In this document: piece after piece, positions 56,763 through 64,000 of the stretch
How the letters are laid out: every line of letters starts with the position of its first letter
Numbering within the stretch: the first letter of the stretch is position 1
Assembly: GCF_947251645.1 (NCBI RefSeq)
Contig: NZ_OX366364.1
Location: forward strand, 248,001 to 312,000
DNA length: 64,000 nucleotides
Source: Wolbachia endosymbiont (group A) of Bibio marci
GTDB lineage: Bacteria; Pseudomonadota; Alphaproteobacteria; Rickettsiales; Anaplasmataceae
Reading direction: 5' to 3'
Translations under genes and position numbers: made by a program
Notes under the pieces: generated by a model
Databases searched by the model: none
Told to the model about the DNA's origin: nothing
What the model saw: only the letters and a program-made list of their open reading frames with translations

Positions 56763-57199
56763 CTTGACAAACTCCGCCAGCTCCCTTATCATGAAACTGA
56801 AGGTATTCAGTTATCTTCATCTGTGCAGATTAAACAGTAAAAAAACAACGTAGTTGGCGTCTTATTTTTAATTTTTTGCACTATGTGCACCTTATGTCTT
56901 CACAATATTTCTGGGTTTTTACCCATATAAGCTGAAACGCGCTTATAAGTCGTTTAAGACAGTATAGTACGCCAATTTGAAGGATTAGAGAGTGAACACT
57001 AATTACCACGGGGTTTCTTTTGCCTTTTTTTCTACTTAGTAAATTTCTTAAACATTTTAGCTAAGGTTAGTTGCACTTAAAAGCAGCTAAATTGCAGTGT
57101 TTAAGACTTAAAAAACGCCAATACTGAAAATAGACAATGACCAGGGTTTCTTTTGCCTTTTTTTTCATTTGGTAAATTTCTTAATGTTTATAGCTAAAA
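56763..57199 (+). repeat. 440-bp dispersed repeat, copy 2
   Basis: Almost the same sequence as 36515-36955, from CTTGACAAACTCCGCCAG to AATTTCTTAATGTTTATAG. It lies just upstream of dnaE, so it may hold the dnaE promoter region, though none is identified. Confidence 0.75.
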
Positions 57200-57209
57200 G
57201 AGCCCAAGA

Positions 57210-57262
57210 GAGGTGTCATTCCAGTGCCCCTGTGATGTCATTCCAGTGCTTGACACTGGAAT
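57210..57262. repeat. WPE units before IS copy 3
   Basis: GTCATTCCAGTGCCCCTGTG and ATTCCAGTGCTTGACACTGG; the last nine bases, CACTGGAAT, touch the IS. Confidence 0.7.
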
Positions 57263-58351
57263 GGCTTTGTTGCATCGCACCTTATACTGGTAGTAATTTA
57301 CGATAAATATCATGTAGCCATTTCAAATTTAGCCATACCAATTTCAGTAAATTGATTAAGCAAATAGCACTTAATCAGCAATTCTTTTTCGCGATTTACT
57401 TCGGATTTATTCCTAAAGCTGAATCCAAATATTTGCTTTAATCTTGAGAAAAACCCTTCAATATAAGATCTTTTCCCATAATTTACTTCTTTTTTCCATT
57501 CTTTCACGCCATCTTCACCGTATAACTTTATTAACCTAATAGCAGCATTTCTGTCAGACATATAATCTATTTCTGGATGTTCTGCCGCATTGTTTATTGG
57601 TGGAATTTTTGCCTTTATATCATATTCGTGACACAATTTGTAAAACTTGTGCCTATCATATGCCCTATCTGCATATAGTGCTTTTATGACATGCTGAAAA
57701 TTAACTTCTTTAAGCAAATCGCAAGCTCCATAGTGATCAGAGTAGACACCGTTACTGTATTTTACAGCTATGGCTTTTTTGCTGTTTATATTCAACATTA
57801 CATGCAATTTTCTTGTCTGTTCATAGCCACGATATTTTCTGTTAGCGCTATTTTCCTTGCTGTGACCAGGGGTATTGTTGTAAATGCTGATACCTGTACT
57901 ATCTATAGCAATTTCGATGTCTTCCATATTATTTTTATCAATTCTGCAATCATTGATCTTAATATTAAGTTTCTTAAACCTTCTTGATGCTTGTGAATAG
58001 CTGATAACTGCTAAATCTCTTCCTATTTGTTGCATATATCCTTTTATAAACCCCACCGTTTGTCTTAAACCAATTCTAAAAAGATTGACAATTATATGCA
58101 CCAAAATCACAACTTTATCACTGTAAATATAGTTGCCGCCTTGCATTTTTGGACTATTTTCATACCAATTTTCTATGGCTTCATTGATATAATGAAAAAT
58201 ATTTCCTCTTTCCTGGAGAAATTTGTTATATTCATTTTGGTTACTGACTTTCATTTTCTGTGGCATATTTTTTCTTCAACAGTTAAATGGTTATTTATAA
58301 TGAATTTTGTCAGTAGCCACCAGATTTTTTCGATTGCTATGCAACAAAGCC
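57263..58351 (-). mobile_element. IS5/IS903-like insertion sequence, copy 3
   Basis: A 1089-bp copy with the standard ends (one base different near the right end, TCGATTGC for TCGGTTGC). Left flank CACTGGAAT and right flank ATCCAGGTA do not match directly or inverted, so one flank has been replaced. Its right end cuts the HExxH gene. Confidence 0.9.
57310..58266 (-). CDS. Transposase, IS5 family (IS903-like), copy 3
   Basis: Complete 318-residue DDE transposase, same protein as copies 1 and 4; at least one synonymous change distinguishes the gene. Catalytic residues intact. Confidence 0.92.
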   Translation of the reverse strand: MPQKMKVSNQNEYNKFLQERGNIFHYINEAIENWYENSPKMQGGNYIYSDKVVILVHIIVNLFRIGLRQTVGFIKGYMQQIGRDLAVISYSQASRRFKKLNIKINDCRIDKNNMEDIEIAIDSTGISIYNNTPGHSKENSANRKYRGYEQTRKLHVMLNINSKKAIAVKYSNGVYSDHYGACDLLKEVNFQHVIKALYADRAYDRHKFYKLCHEYDIKAKIPPINNAAEHPEIDYMSDRNAAIRLIKLYGEDGVKEWKKEVNYGKRSYIEGFFSRLKQIFGFSFRNKSEVNREKELLIKCYLLNQFTEIGMAKFEMAT

Positions 58352-58939
58352 ATCCAGGTAGCTCTTTTTCCATTGGTCAGTAGCAAGGAACACTTTGTTT
58401 AGGTCTTGAGTGCGGATTAAGTATTCTTTGTCTTTAGGGTAAACCTCCTGCGCCCAAGCAAATAACTCAAAATAGCGTGCAAATAATTCAGATGCACGTG
58501 ATTTTGCAGTTTGATAAGCCTGTATCTCCTTAAATATAATTTGGCCGATAATTTTCTGCACAAGAATATTTGCTTGCTTTAGGTTCTGCTCGACATCTTG
58601 ATAAACTTTATGGAGAAATTCCTGTTCCAAGCTTAAGTTCAGTTCATTTTCAACCATATGTGAAAGTTCATGCACTATAATGTATGGGTTTGACTTCCTC
58701 AGTACAATAACATATTTATTTACACCGGAAGACCTGATTGTCTTACACACTCCCTCTTCCATATCCACTAATCCCTCTTGGTATATTTCAAATGAGAGCC
58801 TATTTTGCTTTATTAGTGATAAAGTGAGGTTTAATGTGTTTCTAAACTTTTCAAATTGATAGAGATATTCGACATACCGTATTGCATTTTCACTGCTTCC
58901 TACTTTAGTCGCTTGTTTTATTAAATTCCTGATTAGCAT
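58337..58939 (-). CDS. HExxH putative zinc metallopeptidase, C-terminus altered by WPE and IS
   Basis: A 200-residue protein with no signal peptide. It contains YIIVHELSHMVENELN, a HExxH zinc-binding motif in a hydrophobic helix context, followed about 50 residues later by an acidic helix (RASELFARYFELF) that may supply the third ligand, as in gluzincins. I do not recognise the family. The last residues (LDGFVA) are encoded by a WPE half unit and the IS end, and the stop codon lies in the IS, so the original C-terminus is lost. Activity is possible, since the motif region is intact. Confidence 0.6.
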   Translation of the reverse strand: MLIRNLIKQATKVGSSENAIRYVEYLYQFEKFRNTLNLTLSLIKQNRLSFEIYQEGLVDMEEGVCKTIRSSGVNKYVIVLRKSNPYIIVHELSHMVENELNLSLEQEFLHKVYQDVEQNLKQANILVQKIIGQIIFKEIQAYQTAKSRASELFARYFELFAWAQEVYPKDKEYLIRTQDLNKVFLATDQWKKSYLDGFVA

Positions 58940-59198
58940 ATCTATTATTTAAAGGAATTTTTTTTATACTCAAGAGCTATAAAGTGTTTTTAGGAAGCCT
59001 GATTGCAGACATAACTAATGAAGATCACATAACTGCATGAACATTTGTTTTTAACGAAACGAATGGTGTCATTCCAGCGCGTGACGCTGGAATCCAGAAA
59101 TTCCTACTGTACGCTGGGTTGGTGAGCATAGAAAATAGCTAATCTTATGCTCAAATAAACGTTTTTGATGGGATTGCATGGAAGGCTGGATCCCAGTA
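58940..59198. repeat. Intergenic region with WPE before IS copy 4
   Basis: Full palindrome GTCATTCCAGCGCGTGACGC with arm TGGAAT at 59067-59095, and the IS target copy ATCCCAGTA at 59190-59198. No gene. Confidence 0.65.
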
Positions 59199-60287
59199 GG
59201 CTTTGTTGCATAGCAACCGAAAAAATCTGGTGGCTACTGACAAAATTCATTATAAATAACCATTTAACTGTTGAAGAAAAAATATGCCACAGAAAATGAA
59301 AGTCAGTAACCAAAATGAATATAACAAATTTCTCCAGGAAAGAGGAAATATTTTTCATTATATCAATGAAGCCATAGAAAATTGGTATGAAAATAGTCCA
59401 AAAATGCAAGGCGGCAACTATATTTACAGTGATAAAGTTGTGATTTTGGTGCATATAATTGTCAATCTTTTTAGAATTGGTTTAAGACAAACGGTGGGGT
59501 TTATAAAAGGATATATGCAACAAATAGGAAGAGATTTAGCAGTTATCAGCTATTCACAAGCATCAAGAAGGTTTAAGAAACTTAATATTAAGATCAATGA
59601 TTGCAGAATTGATAAAAATAATATGGAAGACATCGAAATTGCTATAGATAGTACAGGTATCAGCATTTACAACAATACCCCTGGTCACAGCAAGGAAAAT
59701 AGCGCTAACAGAAAATATCGTGGCTATGAACAGACAAGAAAATTGCATGTAATGTTGAATATAAACAGCAAAAAAGCCATAGCTGTAAAATACAGTAACG
59801 GTGTCTACTCTGATCACTATGGAGCTTGCGATTTGCTTAAAGAAGTTAATTTTCAGCATGTCATAAAAGCACTATATGCAGATAGGGCATATGATAGGCA
59901 CAAGTTTTACAAATTGTGTCACGAATATGATATAAAGGCAAAAATTCCACCAATAAACAATGCGGCAGAACATCCAGAAATAGATTATATGTCTGACAGA
60001 AATGCTGCTATTAGGTTAATAAAATTATACGGTGAAGATGGCGTGAAAGAATGGAAAAAAGAAGTAAATTATGGGAAAAGATCTTATATTGAAGGGTTTT
60101 TCTCAAGATTAAAGCAAATATTTGGATTCAGCTTTAGGAATAAATCCGAAGTAAATCGCGAAAAAGAATTGCTGATTAAGTGCTATTTGCTTAATCAATT
60201 TACTGAAATTGGTATGGCTAAATTTGAAATGGCTACATGATATTTATCGTAAATTACTACCAGTATAAGGTGCGATGCAACAAAGCC
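59199..60287 (+). mobile_element. IS5/IS903-like insertion sequence, copy 4
   Basis: A 1089-bp copy in plus orientation, with perfect 9-bp target duplications ATCCCAGTA at 59190-59198 and 60288-60296. A WPE continues to the right. With copy 3 it brackets the HExxH gene in inverted orientation. Confidence 0.93.
59284..60240 (+). CDS. Transposase, IS5 family (IS903-like), copy 4
   Basis: Complete 318-residue DDE transposase, identical in protein sequence to copies 1 and 3, in an element with clean target duplications. It is the best candidate for a recently moved, active copy. Confidence 0.93.
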   Translation: MPQKMKVSNQNEYNKFLQERGNIFHYINEAIENWYENSPKMQGGNYIYSDKVVILVHIIVNLFRIGLRQTVGFIKGYMQQIGRDLAVISYSQASRRFKKLNIKINDCRIDKNNMEDIEIAIDSTGISIYNNTPGHSKENSANRKYRGYEQTRKLHVMLNINSKKAIAVKYSNGVYSDHYGACDLLKEVNFQHVIKALYADRAYDRHKFYKLCHEYDIKAKIPPINNAAEHPEIDYMSDRNAAIRLIKLYGEDGVKEWKKEVNYGKRSYIEGFFSRLKQIFGFSFRNKSEVNREKELLIKCYLLNQFTEIGMAKFEMAT

Positions 60288-60355
60288 ATCCCAGTACCGA
60301 AGCACTGGGATGACACCCTTTCCGGTGGCTAAGTGTTAAAGCCATGTTGTGCAGA

Positions 60356-60949
60356 TTAGCTTAGTAGAGGAGCTTTCCCATTAGAGTCAGCAGCTTCAGA
60401 CTTTGCGTCACTAAACTTACTTGCCACTTTATCAACAGCCCAAGTCAGTGGTGTAATAATAAGTGCTGCAGCCCAGATGACGGCTGAAATAATGTAAGAC
60501 AAGACTAAACTTAAGAACTTAGCGCAGGTTTCACCATGTTGTTCTGCTTTGTTCTGCAAATTATTGGTATACCCTAAAAGAGATTTTGGACCATCTGTTC
60601 CCTTTAAATGTGAAATTAATTTTACTGGCAAATACGTTAAATATGCAACCCCTGTATAAAGTACAAGTAATAAATTTGCAAAGCCATGATAAAGTCCATT
60701 ATGTTTCGTACCGCAGACTTTTTTCTCTCTTTTTCCCAAAGTTGTTGTTGAAGTATCGGCATCTTTATTTACCCCTACGAGCATATCCTTCACTGGTCCC
60801 ACAACACTATCGATATGATGAACAGACTTATAGAAACAGTTTTGTGGAACTTGACTGTTATTTTTTTCTACAGCAGGAACAGTTCCGTGTTGAGCATATT
60901 GCTTAAAATTCTCATATGAATACTTAAGGTTTTCACATAAACTTGACAT
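60356..60949 (-). CDS. Hypothetical two-TM membrane protein
   Basis: A 197-residue protein with a strong ribosome site (AGGAGG, 6 bp before ATG). The first 85 residues are hydrophilic; hydrophobic segments lie at about 87-110 and 145-172, and the C-terminus is charged and Ala/Ser-rich. No recognisable domain or signal peptide. The AGGAGG site suggests strong expression. Unknown function; divergent from sodB. Confidence 0.75.
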   Translation of the reverse strand: MSSLCENLKYSYENFKQYAQHGTVPAVEKNNSQVPQNCFYKSVHHIDSVVGPVKDMLVGVNKDADTSTTTLGKREKKVCGTKHNGLYHGFANLLLVLYTGVAYLTYLPVKLISHLKGTDGPKSLLGYTNNLQNKAEQHGETCAKFLSLVLSYIISAVIWAAALIITPLTWAVDKVASKFSDAKSEAADSNGKAPLLS

Positions 60950-61124
60950 ATTAGCCTCCTAAAAAAACTATATAATAAAAAATGTAATTATTATTAACAT
61001 TACTGTACTAGTATAACTTATTTTAGAACAATTGCAATAATATGAATATTTTAACCAAATTATATGTTGCACAAAAGCATATATTGCTCTAACATCGCAG
61101 TAGGTTAGAAATTGAGGAGGTTGA

Positions 61125-61733
61125 ATGAATTTTACTTTACCTGAATTACCATACGGTAAAACAGCTTTGGAGCCTTACATATCTGCAAAAACCTTAGATT
61201 TTCATTATGATAAGCACCATAAAGGATATTTAAATAAACTCAACGAGCTGGTTGAAAATACGGATTATCAACATGTGAAAATTGAGGAATTAATAACAAA
61301 AGTGCATGGTAATAGCGACAACTTGCCTATATTTAATAACGCAGCACAAGTTTGGAATCACACTTTTTATTGGAACTCAATGAAAAAAAATGGTGGTGGT
61401 AAGCCTAAAGATAGTAGTCTTTTAGCAAAAAAAATTCAGGACGATATCGGTGGCTTTGATAAATTTTATGAAGAATTCTCCAATTATGGAGTAAGCCAGT
61501 TTGGTAGTGGATGGGTGTGGTTAGTGCTTGAAAAAGGAAAGCTCAAAATCACCAAAACTCCAAATGCAGATTTGCCATTAACTTATGGTCAAGTGCCATT
61601 ACTCACTATGGATGTGTGGGAGCACGCATACTATTTAGATTGTCAAAATCGTAGAATTGACTACATAAAAGTTTTCCTTGACCATTTGATTAATTGGGAT
61701 TTTGCAGAAGAAAATTTAAAAAAGAATACATAA
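61125..61733 (+). CDS. sodB: Superoxide dismutase (Fe type)
   Basis: Removes superoxide. The 202-residue protein shows all four metal ligands: His in DFHYDKHHKGYL, His in VWNHTFYWNSM, and Asp and His in MDVWEHAYYLD. The FeSOD-type active-site neighbour FGSGWVWLV is present. A good ribosome site (GAGGAGG) precedes the ATG at 61125. The M16 protease follows after one base. Confidence 0.96.
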   Translation: MNFTLPELPYGKTALEPYISAKTLDFHYDKHHKGYLNKLNELVENTDYQHVKIEELITKVHGNSDNLPIFNNAAQVWNHTFYWNSMKKNGGGKPKDSSLLAKKIQDDIGGFDKFYEEFSNYGVSQFGSGWVWLVLEKGKLKITKTPNADLPLTYGQVPLLTMDVWEHAYYLDCQNRRIDYIKVFLDHLINWDFAEENLKKNT

Positions 61734-61734
61734 G

Positions 61735-63009
61735 ATGAATACACCTCAGGTAACGAAATTAGATAATGGTCTGCGCATAATAACTGAGCAAGTGCGTGAT
61801 GTTGACTCTGTAGCTTTAAGTATACGAGTTGGTGTTGGCAGTAGAGCGGAAAGTGCAAATCAAAATGGAATATCCCATTTTCTAGAACACATGGCTTTCA
61901 AAGGAACGAAGACAAGAACTGCGTTTGAAATTGCAAAAGCTTTTGACGACATAGGTGGGGTTTTCAACGCCAGCACTGGTAGGGAAAGCACCACCTATTA
62001 TGCAAAAGTCCTCAAGAAAGACATAAAAACTGGTATTGATATATTAATAGATATATTGATGAATTCTACGTTTCCAGAAGATGAATTGGAACGTGAGAAG
62101 GGTGTTGTAATACAAGAGATTTTTCAAACTAATGATTCACCAAGTGACATTGTTTTCGATAAATATTTTGAGGCAGCTTATAAAGATCAACCATTTGGTA
62201 AGTCAATCTTAGGTACGCAAGATACGGTAAAGTCATTTACTAGGGAAAATCTAAATAACTACATAAACGAACATTACTTTGGCGAGAATATGCTATTTGC
62301 CGTTGCAGGAAATGTTGAACATGAAGAAGTTGTTGGATTAACCAAAGATTTTCTCTCAAAGATTCATTCTAAAAAGCTGAAAAAAAGCCAAAATGCGACG
62401 AGCTACACTGGTGGTGAGTATTTAGAACATCGTAAATTAGATCAGGTGCACTTGCTAATTGGTCTACCTAGCGTTTCTCGTTATGACGATAAATATCACA
62501 CGTTTCAAGTGCTTGATTCTATATTAGGGAGCGGAATGTCATCACGTCTGTTCCAGGAAGTAAGGGAAAAGCAGGGATTAGCTTACTCTGTTTATTCATT
62601 TAATTCCAGCTACACTGATACAGGGATGTTTTCCATTTTTGCTGGTACAGACAGTAGTAACTTAGATAAGCTTTTAAAATCTATAATGACAGAGTTGAAG
62701 AAGTTGTCTACAGATGATCTGAAGGAAGAAGAAGTAAATAGAGTGAAAGAGCGAGTAAAATCCCAAATTTTAATGTCGCGCGAAGGTGTTAGCTCACGTG
62801 CTGAAACATTGGGACACTACTACGGTAACTATAATAGGTACATCAGTAAAAATGAATTAATAGAAAAAATTAGTGCAGTTACCACTGCTAACGTAAAAAA
62901 AGCAGCAGAAGAATTGTTATCTCAGCATGAAAAAACCACTCTAGCTGCAATTGGAGAAATTAAGTCACTGCCAAGTTACGATAAAGTGGTTTCTATGCTT
63001 AAAGCTTAG
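61735..63009 (+). CDS. M16 family zinc protease (processing-peptidase-like)
   Basis: A 424-residue insulinase-type protease related to the mitochondrial processing peptidase beta subunit. The inverted zinc motif HxxEH is HFLEH (residues 48-52), and the distal ligand Glu is in the segment ELEREKGVVIQEI. The C-terminal half carries the second M16 domain (YSVYSFNSSYTDTGMFSIFA). No signal peptide. It is adjacent to sodB by one base and so almost certainly co-transcribed with it. Confidence 0.93.
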   Translation: MNTPQVTKLDNGLRIITEQVRDVDSVALSIRVGVGSRAESANQNGISHFLEHMAFKGTKTRTAFEIAKAFDDIGGVFNASTGRESTTYYAKVLKKDIKTGIDILIDILMNSTFPEDELEREKGVVIQEIFQTNDSPSDIVFDKYFEAAYKDQPFGKSILGTQDTVKSFTRENLNNYINEHYFGENMLFAVAGNVEHEEVVGLTKDFLSKIHSKKLKKSQNATSYTGGEYLEHRKLDQVHLLIGLPSVSRYDDKYHTFQVLDSILGSGMSSRLFQEVREKQGLAYSVYSFNSSYTDTGMFSIFAGTDSSNLDKLLKSIMTELKKLSTDDLKEEEVNRVKERVKSQILMSREGVSSRAETLGHYYGNYNRYISKNELIEKISAVTTANVKKAAEELLSQHEKTTLAAIGEIKSLPSYDKVVSMLKA

Positions 63010-63106
63010 TGTATTCTGTTATATTGATTTGGCTGCTTTACAATAGATCTTCATAATTTATAGCTAAAGTGACTTAAGTTTACCGATAATTTGAAAAACA
63101 AAAATT

Positions 63107-63145
63107 CGTCATTCCGCTACTTGTTAGCGCCGCGGCGGTATGACG
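63107..63145. repeat. Hairpin repeat downstream of the M16 protease
   Basis: GTCATTCCGCTACTTGTTAG and GCGCCGCGGCGGTATGACG form an imperfect hairpin of the CATACCGCG family. It may work as a transcription stop, but no T-run follows. Confidence 0.5.
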
Positions 63146-63308
63146 TAGGAAAACCTTTCTTGGGTTAGCTATAGCACAGTGATTAAAGAAGCGTAAAGTT
63201 GAAACAATGTGCTATGAACTACACATATAAGCAATTATATGTATTAAACAAGAGCCTGACATTAGTTTTAATTCTTCTGTCAGTTAACTCTTGTCTTTTA
63301 TACATGAA

Positions 63309-64000
63309 TCACTTACCTATTTCAGTCCTACCTGCATTTCTGCTTTGTATAACCTTTTCCATATGATTTTTAGGAGGTAATGGTGGTGTTCTGCTTGCAG
63401 GATTCAAGTTTGTATTTTTCTTTTGCCGATCAGCGTTCAATGCCTCTTCACGAGTCTGAAATATAGGCTCCCCATCATTATAGTTCGAGTTTATGTCTTT
63501 CTTTTGCGGAGGATAGTTCAATGCCTCTTTACGAGTCTGGAATATAGGCTCTCCATCATTATAGTTTGAGTTTATATTTTCCTTTTGCGAACCAGCGTTC
63601 AATAATTTCGATATCTCTCGCCCTAGCTGATCACCTTTATAATTATTGTTAAGATCTTTGATTTTCTCCTCACCCAATTCCATTATTCGAATTAGAGAGG
63701 TATCAATAAAATCCGTTTTTATTTTGTCAATATCTATCGATTTATTACCATAAATCGTAATTTCACTTTTACCTTTTTCACTATTCACATCATAGCCTTG
63801 CTCTTTAACTCCTGTTATTACTTCCTTCTTTAGTAATCTATGAATAGTATTTATTATTTTTTGACCACAATCTTGAAAAAAATCTCTGATTGTATCAAAT
63901 GCCTTTGATAAGGAGATGGTTTCAGTATGTGCGTATTTTTTACCTAGTGGTGGCTCTTCAGCATTCTGGTGTATAGATTCTATTTGCTGAGGGTCAAGCA
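63309..64000 (-). CDS. Hypothetical protein with tandem repeats and PPLPPK motif (5' end beyond window)
   Basis: The frame is open from the window edge to the stop at 63309, giving at least 230 residues; the GTG at 63788 is internal, not a likely start. The visible part begins with a hydrophilic helical region, then two copies of a 27-residue unit (each containing NSNYNDGEPIFQTR; 63426-63587) and a short third start. It ends with a basic, proline-rich tail holding PPLPPK (63369-63386), a possible SH3-domain ligand. No domain is recognised. The repeats and tail resemble effector-like proteins of intracellular bacteria. Confidence 0.7.
   Translation of the reverse strand, partial: LDPQQIESIHQNAEEPPLGKKYAHTETISLSKAFDTIRDFFQDCGQKIINTIHRLLKKEVITGVKEQGYDVNSEKGKSEITIYGNKSIDIDKIKTDFIDTSLIRIMELGEEKIKDLNNNYKGDQLGREISKLLNAGSQKENINSNYNDGEPIFQTRKEALNYPPQKKDINSNYNDGEPIFQTREEALNADRQKKNTNLNPASRTPPLPPKNHMEKVIQSRNAGRTEIGK

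Noticed and set aside
57263-60287. IS copies 3 and 4 around the HExxH gene as a composite transposon
   Set aside because: Copy 4 has its own complete target duplication and copy 3 has unrelated flanks, so the pair did not move as one unit.

Overview
The window reads as a chromosome segment of Wolbachia (Rickettsiales), most likely from an arthropod host. The grounds are AT-rich DNA, a VirB3-VirB4-VirB6 type IV secretion operon with four VirB6-family genes, class I lysyl-tRNA synthetase, broken phage-WO-like and IS genes, and many short palindromic repeats of the Wolbachia palindromic element (WPE) type. All functional calls come from reading the sequence; no database search was run.

Layout. 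1-1015: the edge of an IS110 element and an alpha/beta-hydrolase gene that has lost its 5' part. 1012-16381 (minus): rsmD, then the secretion operon virB3-virB4-virB6-1 to virB6-4 plus one trailing gene; three of the VirB6 proteins start with lipoprotein signal peptides. 16490-18220: lysS with an in-frame WPE. 18456-21933: a frameshifted large serine recombinase cut by an IS5-type element, itself split by an intact IS110 copy. 22244-25917: PAS-like protein, rpmI, rplT, fmt, purH. 25977-28514: relics of IS982 and IS4 elements and a MITE. 28840-36508: RDD protein, icd, nth, metG, a coiled-coil membrane protein, dnaB, tRNA-Leu, a second RDD protein. 36515-47190: repeat-rich DNA carrying nadK, rpmE, fabD, hemJ, pdhA and a four-TM protein with EPIYA and PPxY motifs. 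47258-56735: dapE, a glycerol-1-phosphate dehydrogenase-like gene, tRNA-Met, purB, rplI-rpsR-rpsF, dnaE. 56763-64000: IS copies around a truncated HExxH protein, a small membrane protein, sodB, an M16 protease and the 3' part of a repeat-containing gene.

The most striking pattern is the traffic between small repeats and transposons. Four 1.09-kb IS5/IS903-like elements and four 326-bp MITEs share the end GGCTTTGTTGCATCGC (one end of each IS reads GCATAGC). Six of the eight have flawless or near-flawless 9-bp target duplications, and the flanks nearly always match the WPE core ATNCCAGTG (or its complement). WPE copies also lie in frame inside lysS, dnaE and the glycerol-1-phosphate dehydrogenase-like gene, and one lies beside a duplicated start of purB. 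So the palindromic element spreads into genes and intergenic DNA and appears to serve as the landing pad of this transposon family.

Other items: a structured leader in the IS110 element that fits a bridge RNA, present twice; ribosomal protein S6 with an insert of about 140 residues; and candidate host-directed proteins with short eukaryotic-type motifs.
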